Shown here: positions 47,731 to 59,392 of the stretch, in pieces
Layout: the number at the start of each line of letters is the position of its first letter
How positions within the stretch are numbered: the first letter of the stretch is position 1
Source: Meloidogyne chitwoodi
Lineage: Eukaryota > Nematoda > Chromadorea > Rhabditida > Meloidogynidae
NCBI GenBank assembly: GCA_015183035.1
Contig: JACZZP010000002.1
Span: forward strand, 2,418,001 to 2,482,000
DNA: 64,000 nt
Reading direction: 5' to 3'
The notes under the pieces: model-generated
The model's database searches: none
What the model saw: the letters and a program-made list of their open reading frames with translations, nothing else
What the model was told of the DNA's origin: nothing
Program-made: the position numbers and the translations under genes

Positions 47731-48030
47731 ATGAAAATTGCTTCTCACTTTAATTTTATATTTTTGCTAATTTTATTTTCCCAGCTTTTTCATTGGGAAC
47801 AACAAAAAACTTCAGTATTAGCCCAATCCTTTGCTGATTCATATGCTAGAGGGACTATACTTAATAATCTTGTTGGACGAAAACGTCGTTCTATTTTTAA
47901 CAAGTTTATAAGAAAACGACGTGATCAAAAAACTGTTTATAGCGAAGATTCTGCTATTGATAGAACTAAACACCAATATGCTGATTTCATGACAAGTGGA
48001 AGTATTTTAAATAATCTTATGGGTCGCTAA
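47731..48030 (+). CDS. Neuropeptide-like precursor with two xSG/RGTILNNLxGR repeats (paralogue)
   Basis: Intronless, 99 residues. Signal peptide MKIASHFNFIFLLILFSQLF, cleavage near VLAQS. Copy 1 is SFADSYARGTILNNLVGRKR, followed by R. Copy 2 is QYADFMTSGSILNNLMGR-stop. Between them lie SIFNKFIRKRRDQK and an acidic spacer. Both copies end in Gly-Arg, so C-terminal amidation to ...LVG-derived or LMG-derived amides is predicted. The core (S/R)G(T/S)ILNNL is shared with the gene just upstream, and the [QS](Y/F)AD motif precedes the core in both, which shows gene duplication. The precursor has one fewer repeat. Confidence 0.85.
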   Translation: MKIASHFNFIFLLILFSQLFHWEQQKTSVLAQSFADSYARGTILNNLVGRKRRSIFNKFIRKRRDQKTVYSEDSAIDRTKHQYADFMTSGSILNNLMGR

Positions 48031-48590
48031 AGAAATTATTTTTTATATATTGATTAATATAAAAAGTAAGCATATATAATGCAAATTTTCTACTAATCAA
48101 GTTTAATTATATAAGAGATAAGAGTACAAACTTGAACTTTAGTAAAGTATAAAAAACGCTCAATGTTTACAATTCTTTAAACTTTTTACAATTCTTAAAA
48201 ACTTTTTTACAAAACTTATTTTCAATAAACTAATTAATTAAATTCAAGTTTGTATAGCTAAATATATTACAATAAGTAAATTTATCAATATTATTTGTCT
48301 AAATATTTTTTAATTTAAAAATAAATTATTTTTTTTATTAAATTAAAATAAATATTTATCCAATAAAATATAAATGAATTTAAAAATGGCCAGATATTAC
48401 ATAAATATTTTTTATGAAGAAAAAGAGAATTATTTGGTTTAAATTGCAAAAAAAAAATTTTTATTTCAGAATTAGACTTAATGCCAAATAAACTTTTTCT
48501 TTCAACTTTTTAACAAATTAAATAAATAATAAAATATATAAATAAATTTAAAAATTAATCTTTTATTTCTTAAGAGAAAATATAATAATA
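48031..48590. other. Convergent spacer between peptide precursor and MAM-like gene
   Basis: Holds the 3' flanks of the two converging genes; AT-rich, nothing else seen. Confidence 0.4.
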
Positions 48591-51500
48591 TTATTTTGTT
48601 ATTGAATTTGGTGTAATTGAAGGGCAATAATTATTGAGCAATTGAATATTGTCCAGACCACAAGCACCTTGAAACCGACCCAAATTAAGGCATTCAAAGA
48701 TTATCTAAAAAGGAAAACTAAAGAAAAGACTATAAACAAAATAATTTACCTTCTTTGTACCCTGAGGACATGTAGCTGTTTGCTCAATCCACCGTCTACT
48801 TCCTCTCTTCACACCTTTGTCTGTGTGTAAAACACATTGTTTATCATTTAAAGTATCATCACAACAAACACGTAATTGAAGATCCCTTAAAAATTAATAA
48901 TTAAAAAATTTCTGAATATTAAAAAAAAAACATCAAAAAAACCTTGTAGCCTCCCACACCCAAAATCGAATATTCGCTTGTTCTCCACTCAGAACACGTC
49001 CAGTTAGTGTTGATCGCTGACCAGGCTTTAAATAAGAAGCAGCAAATCGTTGATTTCGAGTTGAGAAAAACTCTATAAAATTTTATTTAATTAAAAATTA
49101 TTTATTGTTAAATTAAGTGTGATATTTATGAATAATTGCTGGTTTATGTCAGAAAATACTAAAAAATGTTTATTTAATAAAAATGCTGCTATTTTCTTTT
49201 CATTGTTGTATTTTCAAGTTAATTATTTTTAGAATTATTTTGCAACTTTTTTGTATTTTTCCACTTTTTTTGTATTTTTTCCAATTTTTTTTTTGTATTT
49301 TTACAACTTTTTTGTATTTTTCCAAACTTTTTTGTATTTTTCCACTTTTTTTTGTATTTTTTCCAATTTTTTTTGTATTTTTCCAACTTTTTTTTTTGTA
49401 TTTTTTCCAACTTTTTTTTTTGTATTTTTACAACTTTTTTGTATTTTTCCAAACTTTTTTGTATTTTTTCTAAACTTTTTTGTATTTTTTCCAACTTTTT
49501 TGTATTTTTTCCAACTTTTTTGTATTTTTTCCAACTTTTTTATAAACCAACCTGATTTTGCTATCCCAGTCAATCTATTTTTATATTGCCCAACCCAATT
49601 ATGCCAAGTTCTAAGAATTGTAGCAGTCTGATTATTTTCTTCTTTTAATATTTTATTTAAATTCTCTTTTTTATTCTTTTTTCTTCCCTTCTTTTTTTCT
49701 CCTCCAATTTTATTTTTTAATTTTTTTGGAATAATTTTTTGTCCTTCTTCTTCTACTAATTTTTCTTCTTCATTATTATGTTCATCAGCACTTCTTCTAC
49801 TTCTTTTTGCTTTCATTTTTTTCATCATTCTATCCATTATGTGTTGCCTTCTAGCCATTAAATAACGTTTATAACGAGGGTCACTTGGATGTAATTCATC
49901 TATACTTGCTTCCCATTCACACAAAGTACCTTTCATATTAAAAATAAATACCTATTTTTTATTTTTTAGAATAAATAATTTTTATTTATTTTTTTAAATA
50001 ATCAGTGTAGAGGTTATGGAACAAGAGAGGTAGAGGTTATGGAACATACAAAGTCACCTGTCAATCTAATTCTTCTTTTTCAATTTAAAAGTTAACCCAA
50101 GTAATTCTAGGTATATATTATCGGAAAGAGAATTCCTTCCCATTTAATTTATTTTTTATTTAATAATTATAATTAATTTTACCTGTTTCAAAATCACAAG
50201 CAATAGCATCACAAATTGTTTGTTCATCAATTCTTGCAAAATCTTCTAAATTTGCCAATTCATCAAATTCTTCCATTAATAATTTTTCCCCTCCCCTCAA
50301 TTTTTTATTATTATTATTTTTCTTTTTTTTATTTTTCTTTTTTTCCTTTTTTAATTTATTTTTTTGTTCCAATTTTAATTGTTCTTCAATTTCATTTTGT
50401 TCAGTTTCTTCTATTTGTTCAGGACTTGCTTTTACTTGAACTTGTGATACTCCTTTTAATTTAATATCGGAATTGTCTGGAGTTTGTATTTGATTTTTCT
50501 TTAGTATAACTAAAGAAAAATAAATAAAATATAAATTTATTTGAGAGAATTTTGGAAATATTGGGAATTTTTTGAATTTTTGAAAATTTTTGAAACTTTT
50601 TTTTTTGAAATTTTTTAAAAATTTTTAAGTATCTATTTTTGGCCAAAAAAGAATTATTTATTTTCTAACCATTTGAAATTTGTGCCTTATCAAGTTGGTA
50701 AAATCCGTTTTGTCTCTGTTGCCCATTTTGTGGGTGTTTTTGTTGTGTTGTTGTTTTATTATTATTATGTTTTTCTGATTTTTTAACTGATTTTCTGGTT
50801 GAATCAATTAATGACTGTTGCTGTTGATTATTAATAGAGGAGCTTGGAGGAAGGTCAAATTGATGAGATATACCCTTAAAATTAAAAAAGGATTTTAATT
50901 AAATGAGAATATTTCATTTAAATTTTATTATTAAATTTAATATTTTTTAATTAAATTTGTCATATCCCTGCCACCGTAAATATTCCTAAAATTATTTTAT
51001 TTAATTAATTTCACTTGATTAGTTCCTTCAGTCAATTTTAAGGGTATAGACTGTTGTCCATTATTTAAATTCTCTTCTTCATAATTATCAACACTTAGTA
51101 ATGTTCTAGGATTCCAATCTGAAGTAATTATACGTCTTCCTCCCGTTGCTTGAATAGCCTTGGAGGAAACAGAAGGTCTATAAAAATTAATTAAATAAAA
51201 AAGATGAAATACTTTCATTTAAAATAAGCAAAAAATTATAGAAAGCAAAAAAATTTTAGGATGATTTTTCAAAAAGATTCCATTCAGAAAGGGGTTTCTA
51301 GGTTAAATAAGCACCATGTTTCTTTGCTCTAACAATAAGTTTCACTAAACTCAATATTTATTTAAAAACATTTTTCACAACAAAACTTACATTTCTTGTT
51401 GTTTTTGTTTATCAATAAAAACATTATTATTTGTTTGTTGTTGTTGTTTTAAAGGTATTTCCAACCTTAACAAACTTGTTGATGCTTGTTGTTTTTGACT

Positions 51501-54500
51501 AACATTATTATTTGTTTTTGTATAAACTTGTTGTACACTCAAATCTGGCGATGAATTGACTCTTGACGATTTTTTAAGTTGTTGTTGTTTTTGTATTTTT
51601 TGTTTCTTTTTCTTTACCATATTTTTTGCTTTTGGTATTTTTATTTGTTGTGTTTTTGTTATTTCATTTTTTTCTTCTTTTATTGTTGTATTATTTATTT
51701 GTAATTCATTATCTCCAAATAATCTTTCATCTAATCTATTTAATTCTTCTGCTAATTCTGTTAATGTTGATTTTAATGAAGGCTTTTTGTTCTTCTTTTT
51801 CTTAAGTTTTGACTCTTCCTGAGTCTTCTTTTTCTTTTTTTTAAGAGGTAACGTAATTGTAGAGGAGTTGGCTACTGTTGTTACAGTATCTGTTGAATTT
51901 TCTAGAATATTTGTATTTGTTGTTGCTTCTCCAATTTTCTTTCTTTCATTAAGTTCAGTTTTTAATTCTTCATCTGCATTACTTGAAATAAATTTTTTGG
52001 CAAAATCTTCTTCTAATTTTAATTCTTCTAATTCTGTTTCTATTATTTTATGGTTTTCTATTTGTGTTTTGTTGTTATTATCATTATTAGGTTGACTTAT
52101 TATTGTATCGTTCTGCTGCTTATTTTCTTCTGAAATTTCTGATTTTAAAACAAAAACATTAATCTGATTTTAAAACAACAAAAACATTAAATTTCTGATT
52201 TTAAAAAACAAAAACATTTTCTGATTACCAAAAACATTTGGATAAAAATATAAAATATTTCAATAAAAAAGTTTATATAATATAGTAATTTACCTATCGT
52301 TATATTCTCCTTAGTTTTATTATTTCTTCTCATTCCAACTTTTTCCAAGTCTAATTCAGCTCCATCTAAAAATGTGGGAGCTCCAGCAGCTTTCATTCTA
52401 TCTAATCTTTTTCCTTTTTCATTTTTTTCTCTTCCTTCCTTTTTGGATTTTAACCATTTGAGTTTAGCCAAATATTGGCGTTTTAAAGCTTCATATCTTT
52501 GCCTAATTTGTTTTAATTGAGTACTTAAAGCAGTAAATTGGGCTGTTTTGAAGTTTTCAAAGTCTGTATTTTTATTATCATTTTCTTCGTTTATTTCAGT
52601 TGGATCAAATGTCTTTGAAGCAAAAGCTATTGAATTGCTCTAAATATAAAATTTTTTAATAAATAAAAATTAGGATTGTTAGAGTGTGAAAATTTTTTTT
52701 AAGTTTTTTACCTTTTTTTCTTCTTTAATCAATTGTTGTTGTTTTTCAGCTTCAGCAATTACTTTACTTGAATTTTTAATAGCATCATTCATTTCATTAG
52801 CAATTTTCTGCTCTACTACACGCCAATGAGCTGTTAAGCGTGCAATCCGTTGTTCATCTTTATTTGTTGATTTTTTCGATTCAAATTTTGTTTTATTTGT
52901 TTGTTTGGATTCTTTTTCTTTGTTTATTGATTTTTGTTGGTTTGATTGATTCTTATGTGCCTGAAAAAAGAAAATTGAAAACACAAAAATTATAAAAAAA
53001 ATACAAAAACACAAAAAACAACTAAATCACGTTTTTTAAATATTTTTTCATTAAAAATAATTACCTTTTCTTTCTCTTTATTTGTTTCCTTCAATTTATC
53101 TCGATTATCAAGAGGTGCAATTTCAGCAGAATGTAATGAATCATCAGTGCTAGAACTCAAAATATTTGGTGTTTTTGTTGTTTTAGAAGAAGCAATTTTT
53201 ATTGGTTCAGTTGTTCTTTTAAATTCTTAAAAATTAAAAAAATTAAGAAATATAATTATTATTAATTAAGCAAAGATATGCTTAATTTCTTGTCAAAAGT
53301 GTTAATTTTTTAAATTTATTGTATTTTAAAAGGTCATATTCACAATAAAACCACCACCTGCATTGTCTGCCATATCTTTCTCCTTTAGTCTATCTTCAGA
53401 AATTGGAATTTCGTTGGTGATAACTTCTACTGTAGTTGTAGCTTCCGTTGTGGTTATTGTGGTCACTTCCCTTGTTGTCGTAGTAGTAACTTCTGTAGAT
53501 GTATTTTCATTTTCTTCTTTAAAGTTCTCCTCTGTTCTATTTTCTGATCTAAAGTTTATTTTTCTAAATTCTGATTTTCAAGTTTAATTTTTCTAAATTC
53601 TGTTTTCAGGTTTAATTTTTATAAATTCTGATTTCAGGTTTAATTTTTATAAATTCTGATTTTTAAGCTTATTTTCCAATTTCTAAACTTAAATTCATTG
53701 ATTATAAAATATGTAGAAAAAAAATTATTTAAAAAATAATTTTCTACCTTGTAATATTGTCATTAGCCGCATCAATTAATAGATTCTTTTCATTTTCTCC
53801 ATTCTGTTTAATATTCTCAACATCTTCTGTTTTATTTTTTTCATTTATTTTATTTAAATTATTTTCAATTTCTTCTAAATTAATTTCTTCATTAATTCGT
53901 TTAGGTGGATATATATTCCATTCTTTTGGTATTATATTTATATTTGTTAATAATTTTGGACGTCTCAATTTCTCTCCATTTGAGGGAGAACGTAACAAAG
54001 AGTGTAATTCTGTAAGCATTGATTTACGACTCTGTCCTTCCTTAAGTTTATTTTAATGAAATTTTGTATATTCTGTATTTTGTTTAATTCTGATTTTAAG
54101 TTTGTTTTTAATTCTGATTTCAAGTTTATTTTTAGTTATGATTTTATGTTTATTTTTAATTCTGATTTAGATTTTAACATATATACCTGCATAATTTCCG
54201 ACGCTTGAGTTTGTTGTTGTCTTCTCCTTTGCCCCCGTATTTGTTTTAATAAAACAGACAATTGACGATCACTAAGCCTTTTTAGAGGCTGTCGAAGAGA
54301 TTCATGCAAGTCAGACTGTTTAAAAAAATTAAAAATATTTTAAATTAAATTTATTTTTACATTTCCATCACGTTCTGGAATTTCATTATTGTTGTAGTCA
54401 TTAGAGTGTGATACTTCAGTTTCTTCTCCGCTTCCTTCAAAATCATCTAATGTTGCATGTACTGGATGAATTTGTTCTCCTAAATAATTAAATTATTTAT

Positions 54501-54885
54501 TAAAACAATTTTTATTTTACTAACCATTTTTAAAAAATTCCTGTTCATCTAATTCTCCTTCCTTTTTCACTATAGGTAAAGTTTTTACAGCAAAAGATTT
54601 AGCTTGTGCTAAAGGTGCCCATGGCTGCGCACCTTTGTAAATCAACACAGGAGTGCTTCCAGCTGATAGCAAAAGTCTTCTTCTCATATTATTGCTATTT
54701 ATTCCATTAGGTTTAGAATGTTGTTGTTCATTTTCGGGAAGCGAATTAATTTATAAAATTTAAAAAATTATATATAATTTTTTAATTTTTGTTTTTTTTA
54801 ATTTTAAAAAATTAATAAAAATAAAAAATTTACTTGTAAATAGAAATAACACCAACAATAATCTTGTTGTTCCAATTAAATTCAT
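48591..54885 (-). CDS. Long secreted low-complexity protein with C-terminal MAM-like domain
   Basis: Minus-strand gene from ATG 54885 (MNLIGTTRLLLVLFLFTS, signal peptide) to the stop at 48591-48593; at least 14 exons. The middle is hydrophilic: Gln/Lys/Asn/Glu-rich, with poly-basic blocks such as LKKKKKKTQEESKLKKKKNK, a Thr-rich run (TTTTREVTTITTTEATTT), and predicted coiled coils (RIARLTAHWRVVEQKIANE, QFTALSTQLKQIRQRYEALK). The C-terminus is Cys-bearing: CDAIACDFETG, GTLCEWEASIDELHP, RTWHNWVGQYKN, SGEQANIRFWVWEATRDLQL, RVCCDD, TATCPQGTKKIIFECLNLG, GACGLDNIQLLN. The order CDFE, LCxW, W, RFW, L-V and a final IDxI-like LDNIQL matches a MAM adhesion domain, interrupted by a basic insert (RMMKKMKAKRSRRSADEHNN). 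Likely extracellular matrix. Internal exons are partly inferred. Confidence 0.7.
49235..49548. repeat. T-rich ~21-bp tandem repeat in MAM-gene intron
   Basis: About 14 units of TTTTTTGTATTTTTCCAAC. It generates long artefactual open frames on both strands (Phe-rich and Lys-rich), but lies between the exons encoding GIAKSG and EFFSTRNQ. Confidence 0.9.
50005..50060. repeat. Direct repeat GTAGAGGTTATGGAACA
   Basis: Two copies, about 50007 and 50030, in an intron of the MAM-like gene. Confidence 0.6.
52135..52235. repeat. TTCTGATTTTAAAACAAAAACATT repeats in MAM-gene intron
   Basis: Three to four imperfect units within an intron of the MAM-like gene. Confidence 0.7.
53555..53690. repeat. AATTCTGATTTCAGGTTTAATTTTTATA repeats in MAM-gene intron
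   Basis: Four imperfect ~28-bp units; the same words recur in another intron of this gene at 54075-54180. Confidence 0.75.
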
Positions 54886-57084
54886 TTCCAGGCACAATGC
54901 TAAAAAATAATTGTTATGATAATTTATTTAATATTTTACTAAATTATTTATTTTTTACTTTATCTCCTTCCAGCGTTAAAATAATCCAATAAATAAATTT
55001 ACTAATAAAAAAATAAAAAACTAATAAAAAAAGAAATTAATCGTTCAAAACACCTAAATATATTTGAAAAAATTTAATTTTTATTTGTTTTAACGATTTT
55101 TATTAAACTTTTTATTTTTTATTTAATTTAATTGTTTAATTTTTTGCTTTAAAAAACATATTCACGCTTATTTACCTAACTGGATTTATCAAAAAAATAT
55201 ATTTGTATTATGTAATGATAAAAAGGTATAGGCGGATGTTGATAATTTTGCGTGTTAAATAAAAGTTTCAAGAGCAAAAAAAAAAGAAAATATTGTGAGG
55301 AAAAATGCGCGCATATTTTTAGCTTAACGCTATACTACCCGTCAAATGAAAAATCTGCTTCTTCTCATGTTTAGAGGAAGAATTAGCTAAAAAAGAACCT
55401 AAGGGCAACTAACAACAACAAAAACAGTAAGAAGCTATCGCCTAACAACTTTTCTTCCCCTTTTTCCTCTTTTTTACTTATTTTACACATCCCTACATTC
55501 AACCACACATCTGTTATATGTTCATCTGTTTTTGTTATACTAAGAAACAACGACTTTAGGCAAAAGAAGAGGAGATGATGAGTCGCGCCTATTTTCTAGA
55601 AGGGCAAAAGCTGGTTATTAGAATATATATATATGCGTTGCAGAAAACGAGAGTTTGTCGGTGTTTTTTTTGTTATTTTTTGTTTTTAGCATCAGAAACA
55701 AAAAATAAAAGAAAAATCCACGCGCGCTAGAAACACAAATATGCATATATGTATTTGCATTTATTTGTATTCATTATTTGCTACTCAATCTTTTTTAGAT
55801 AAGGAATAATAAATGGGTTTTTAATAACAGATGAAACAAAAATTAACTTGATAATCAGAATTATTAAAATAAACGTGAAAATCAGAAGACACCAAAAATT
55901 ATAAAATATAAAATAAACCTTAAAAGCAGAATTTATAAATAAATTAATCATTTTAGTTAAATAAACTTTAAAATCAGAATTTTAGTTAAATAAACTTTAA
56001 AATCAGAATTTTAGTTAAATAAACTTTAAAATCAGAATTTTAGTTAAATAAACTTGAGGCAACGGAAAATAAAAAGAAACTTGTATAATTACATTATTAA
56101 TTATTAAATATGGCCGTTAGGAATATTGTAAAATATGATTGATTCAATCAGCTTTTCCACAGGCGGATACGATGAAAATCCTCAAAATTAATTTTCCCGT
56201 AAAAAAGCGTGGATTGTATAAAATCTTATTTTGTTGATCAGTTGGGTATTTGATCTTTTAATAGTATAACAAGTATTTTTTTCTCTTAACCCTTATTTTT
56301 TATTTCTCTTAATTTCAAGTTGTGTTATTGTTTTTTTACTCTTCTACTATTATTTTTCCCTCTCCAAAAATTTAGCATTAAATTTACTGCGATCGCGACA
56401 ACAATGTTTTCAAAGCTGATCGTCAGCAACTGGTTGGTCATTAAGACGAAATAAAAATTTATTGATAAAAGATAATTTAGAGATTAAATTGCCAAGTGAA
56501 ATATATATATAATAGTAAAAAATAATTAATTATTTAAAAAATGTTACTAATATTTAAATTTAGGAGAGGAACTTAATCAACTTTAATAAGAGAATAATTT
56601 CTGAAGTTAACTTCAAGTTATTTTTAATTCTGATTTCAAGTTTATTTTATAAATTCTGATTTCAAGTTTATTTTTTAATTACTTTATAGCATTTATTAAA
56701 TAATTTTATTTTAACAAATTAAATTTCATAATCCAAATGTTGGTTAAATTTACTCCTAAATAATTACTAAGAAAAACCTTTAAACACCCACTCAATGTTA
56801 TTAAAAATTATTTTCTTAAAAATATTTTTTAATAGATGATGAATAATAAATAATAATAAAATTTATATTTTATTGAAATTAAATGGCAAATTTTATAAAA
56901 AATTAAATAATGTTAACTTTTTTGGTGACTAAACTTAAATTGGTGTTTATTTGAAGCATTGCCTAAAAGGTATATAAATATAAGTAATATTATTAATAAA
57001 GCTGTTAAATATTATTTAATAAATAAAAATAAATATTTTTTATTTTTATAAATTAAATATAAAAAAATCTGAAAAATCCAAAAA
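54886..57084. other. 2.2-kb divergent intergenic region
   Basis: Flanked by two divergent genes, so it should carry both promoters. No coding signal. A 29-bp tandem repeat lies at 55961-56055 and TTCTGATTTCAAGTTTATT words at 56615-56670. A less AT-rich block (55310-55620) has no recognisable RNA gene. Confidence 0.5.
55961..56055. repeat. 29-bp tandem repeat, ~3.3 copies
   Basis: Near-perfect copies of TTTTAGTTAAATAAACTTTA followed by AAATCAGAA. Contains the ATCAGAATT word common to other arrays here. Confidence 0.9.
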
Positions 57085-57920
57085 ATGTGTTCTTCCTCAA
57101 ATTTAATGGTTTCTCTGTTTATTTTTACCCTGTTGAATATTGTTTCTTATTTTGGTAGCGCTGCGGTTAGTGAAATAATGGTTGAGAATAGCCCGTACGA
57201 GACATGGTTGGAGGATGAAGTAGAATTTTTTCGTGATGATGGAAAAGCAGAAAATTCAACCACAACACTAGTTTGTTTTTTTAAATTTTTAATCGCTAAC
57301 TTTTAAAAATTTTAAATTTAAATATTATTTAGACAGAAAAATGCCAAATCCGTGCCAAATGCTATTCTAATTCTGATTGCGGTTTAAAGGGACGATGCGT
57401 TGGAGGAATAAAAATAGGAAAGTGTGATTGCACCTCATGCCGTACAGGATCAATTTGTTAATAAATTTAAAAAAATTAAAAAAAAATTCTTCAAGGTAAG
57501 AAAGATGATCCAAAAGCTTGTGGTGGTTTACAAGGTGCCTGTAATGAAAAAATAAAGATTTGCCAGTGCGATAAGGGTTATAAAAAGGCTGGCTATTCTA
57601 CCCATCACAAGGCAAAAACTGAATTTTGCGGTGTTAAGGCTTGCAGTTGGAATAATGTAAGAAAAATAACTTAAAATCAGAATTTATAAAATATGAAAAT
57701 CAAAATTAAATAAACTTGAAAATCATAATTTATAAAATAAGAAAAATCAGAATTAAATAAACTTGAAAATCAGAATTTATAAAATATGAAAAATCAGAAT
57801 TTATACAATAAACTTGAATTGTAAAACTTGAAGCATTAAATAAAAATAAATTTGTCATTTCAGGAAAGTTGCTTTGGTCTTCCATGCAAGGCTGGAAATT
57901 GTCGTTGCAGAAAAGTTTGA
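57085..57920 (+). CDS. Secreted Cys-rich protein with repeated Cys modules
   Basis: Not assigned to a family. Four exons, 57085-57269, 57332-57458, 57496-57657 and 57864-57920, join in frame into about 175 residues. The N-terminal MVSLFIFTLLNIVSYFGSAA is a signal peptide. An acidic pro-region follows (ETWLEDEVEFFRDDG). The mature part has three Cys modules: KCYSNSDCGLKGRCVGG..GKCDCTSC; CKKDDPKACGGLQGACNE then KICQCDKGY; and FCGVKACSWNNESCFGLPCK then GNCRCRKV. The C-xxxx-C-xx-G-x-C and C-x-C spacing resembles EB or similar short disulfide modules. Two of three introns carry ATCAGAATT repeats. Possibly a secreted effector or defence protein; that is inference from the form only. Confidence 0.75.
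57665..57835. repeat. AATCAGAATTTATAAAATA repeats in intron
   Basis: Five imperfect ~32-bp units in the last intron of the Cys-rich secreted gene. Confidence 0.8.
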
Positions 57921-58323
57921 AAAAAAGGAGAAAACGAATAAATTAAAATAATTATATTATTATTAATAAATTTATTTTTTCATTAATTTAAACATTTTTA
58001 CGTAATAAAATTAATAAAGTAATTTAAATTTTTATAATTTGGAGCATGTTTAAAATTTTTAAATTTCATAGGGAGATTGACTTTAAAAATTAAAAAATTT
58101 TGGACATTTTATTATTTATTAATTTATTATGCTTTCAAAAATATTTTATAAAAAAGTTCAATTTTATTATAAACAGCTGTTTTCTTTCTTCTATTTGTCT
58201 TCGACTAATGTTTATTTTTTAATCAATTTTATTATAATAAAAATCAAATATAAAATCAAAAAATAAATTCCAAAAATATTTTTAAATTTTATTCTAAATA
58301 TTTTTTAATAAAAAAGAAAGATT
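57921..58323. other. Spacer before first LIM-like gene
   Basis: AT-rich, no gene or RNA recognised. Confidence 0.4.
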
Positions 58324-58919
58324 ATGAATTTTGGTACCGGTCCAAGTAAAAAATTCTGTCATATTTGCCGCGACTGGATTGATGTTTTTGAAGATAAAGT
58401 ACAGTGCGAAAAATTTACTAGTATGTTTTTAATAATTACTCATTATTTATAAATCTCTTTCATAAAAATTTATGAATTAATTTAAAATTTTTTGTTACCC
58501 GATGGAATAAACTTGAAAATCAGAATTTATAAAATAAACTTGAAAATCAGAATTTATAAAATAAACTTGAAAATCAGAATTTATAAAATAAACTTGAAAA
58601 TCAGAATTTATAAAATAAACTCAAAAATCAGAATTTTGGCTTATAAAAATACATCTAGCTTATTTGATAAAATGCACTTTCCCTTATAATCGAATTTAGC
58701 TAATATAAATTTTCAGTGCACAAAAGTTGTTTTAAATGTGCTATATGTGATTGTCAATTAAAACCTGGAAGTTGTTCTAGAGATGATGGAGTTATGTATA
58801 GACAATTTATGTGTGATAAAAGATCTCCTTTATGGTTTTGTTCGACTCATATGATGCTTGGTTCTGGAGAAAAGTGTCAAATGTTAAGGGAAAAATTGGC
58901 AAGAATGGCCAATCAATAA
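58324..58919 (+). CDS. Short LIM-like zinc-binding protein, copy 1
   Basis: Two exons, 58324-58421 and 58715-58919, join as ACT A|TG CAC into about 100 residues. After MNFGTGPSKK it reads FCHICRDWIDVFEDKVQCEK, then MHKSCFKCAICDC. This gives C-x2-C-x18-H-x2-C-x2-C-x2-C, the LIM first half. The second half is elongated: about 30 residues (with GSCSRDDG and FMCDKRSPLW) lead to FCSTH, a C-x2-H pair. The canonical spacing is 16-21, so this is a divergent single LIM-like domain. The C-terminus is a helical tail (KCQMLREKLARMANQ). No other domain. It has a tandem paralogue 470 bp downstream. Confidence 0.75.
58505..58640. repeat. 27-bp intronic minisatellite, ~5 copies (LIM copy 1)
   Basis: Units of TAAACTTGAAAATCAGAATT followed by TATAAAA, period 27, almost perfect. 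Confidence 0.92.
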
Positions 58920-59392
58920 ATTATTGAAAACAATTATGAATGAAGTAAAAGCCTTAGTAAATGTCTCGAAAATTTTTTAACAAATTTTTTAAAATTTTTG
59001 GAAATTTTAAACCGAATAAAACATTAATTTTTGTTATTTTTCCTTTCCATTAAACATAAGGTCGTTTCAATGCCAAACTTATAGTGTGCTGACGCTAAAC
59101 ACAATGTTGGGCCTAACATTTGTTCCTCTATCTAATTTTTAGCCCACGCTTTTATAATTCGTCATTAAATTTTATTTTTAGTTTTTTCTCACATTTTCCT
59201 CTAATTTTAGTTTTATGTGATGAATTAAAATAATTAAACAAGTGTTTAAAATATTAAAGATCAAAAACTGTTTAGACCCAAAAGTAATCTTTAAAATAAG
59301 TCTTTATTATTTGAATTTCAATATTCATTTAACCTTTCTATAATAATTTTTGTTGAAAAAAATTAAATAATTTAAAGATTAAAAAAAAAAGA
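58920..59392. other. Spacer between the two LIM-like genes
   Basis: No coding signal. It includes GGTCGTTTCAATGCCAA at about 59062 and nothing otherwise recognisable. Confidence 0.4.

Noticed and set aside
49219..49631. Long Phe-rich (+) and Lys-rich (-) open frames
   Set aside because: Both arise from the TTTTTTGTATTTTTCCAAC tandem repeat inside an intron of the MAM-like gene.
56385..56450. Block with GCGATCGC considered as an RNA gene or regulatory element
   Set aside because: Short and isolated; no foldable structure or family recognised.
58492..58689. ORF with NLKIRIYKI repeats
   Set aside because: Translation of the 27-bp intronic minisatellite of LIM copy 1, not a gene.
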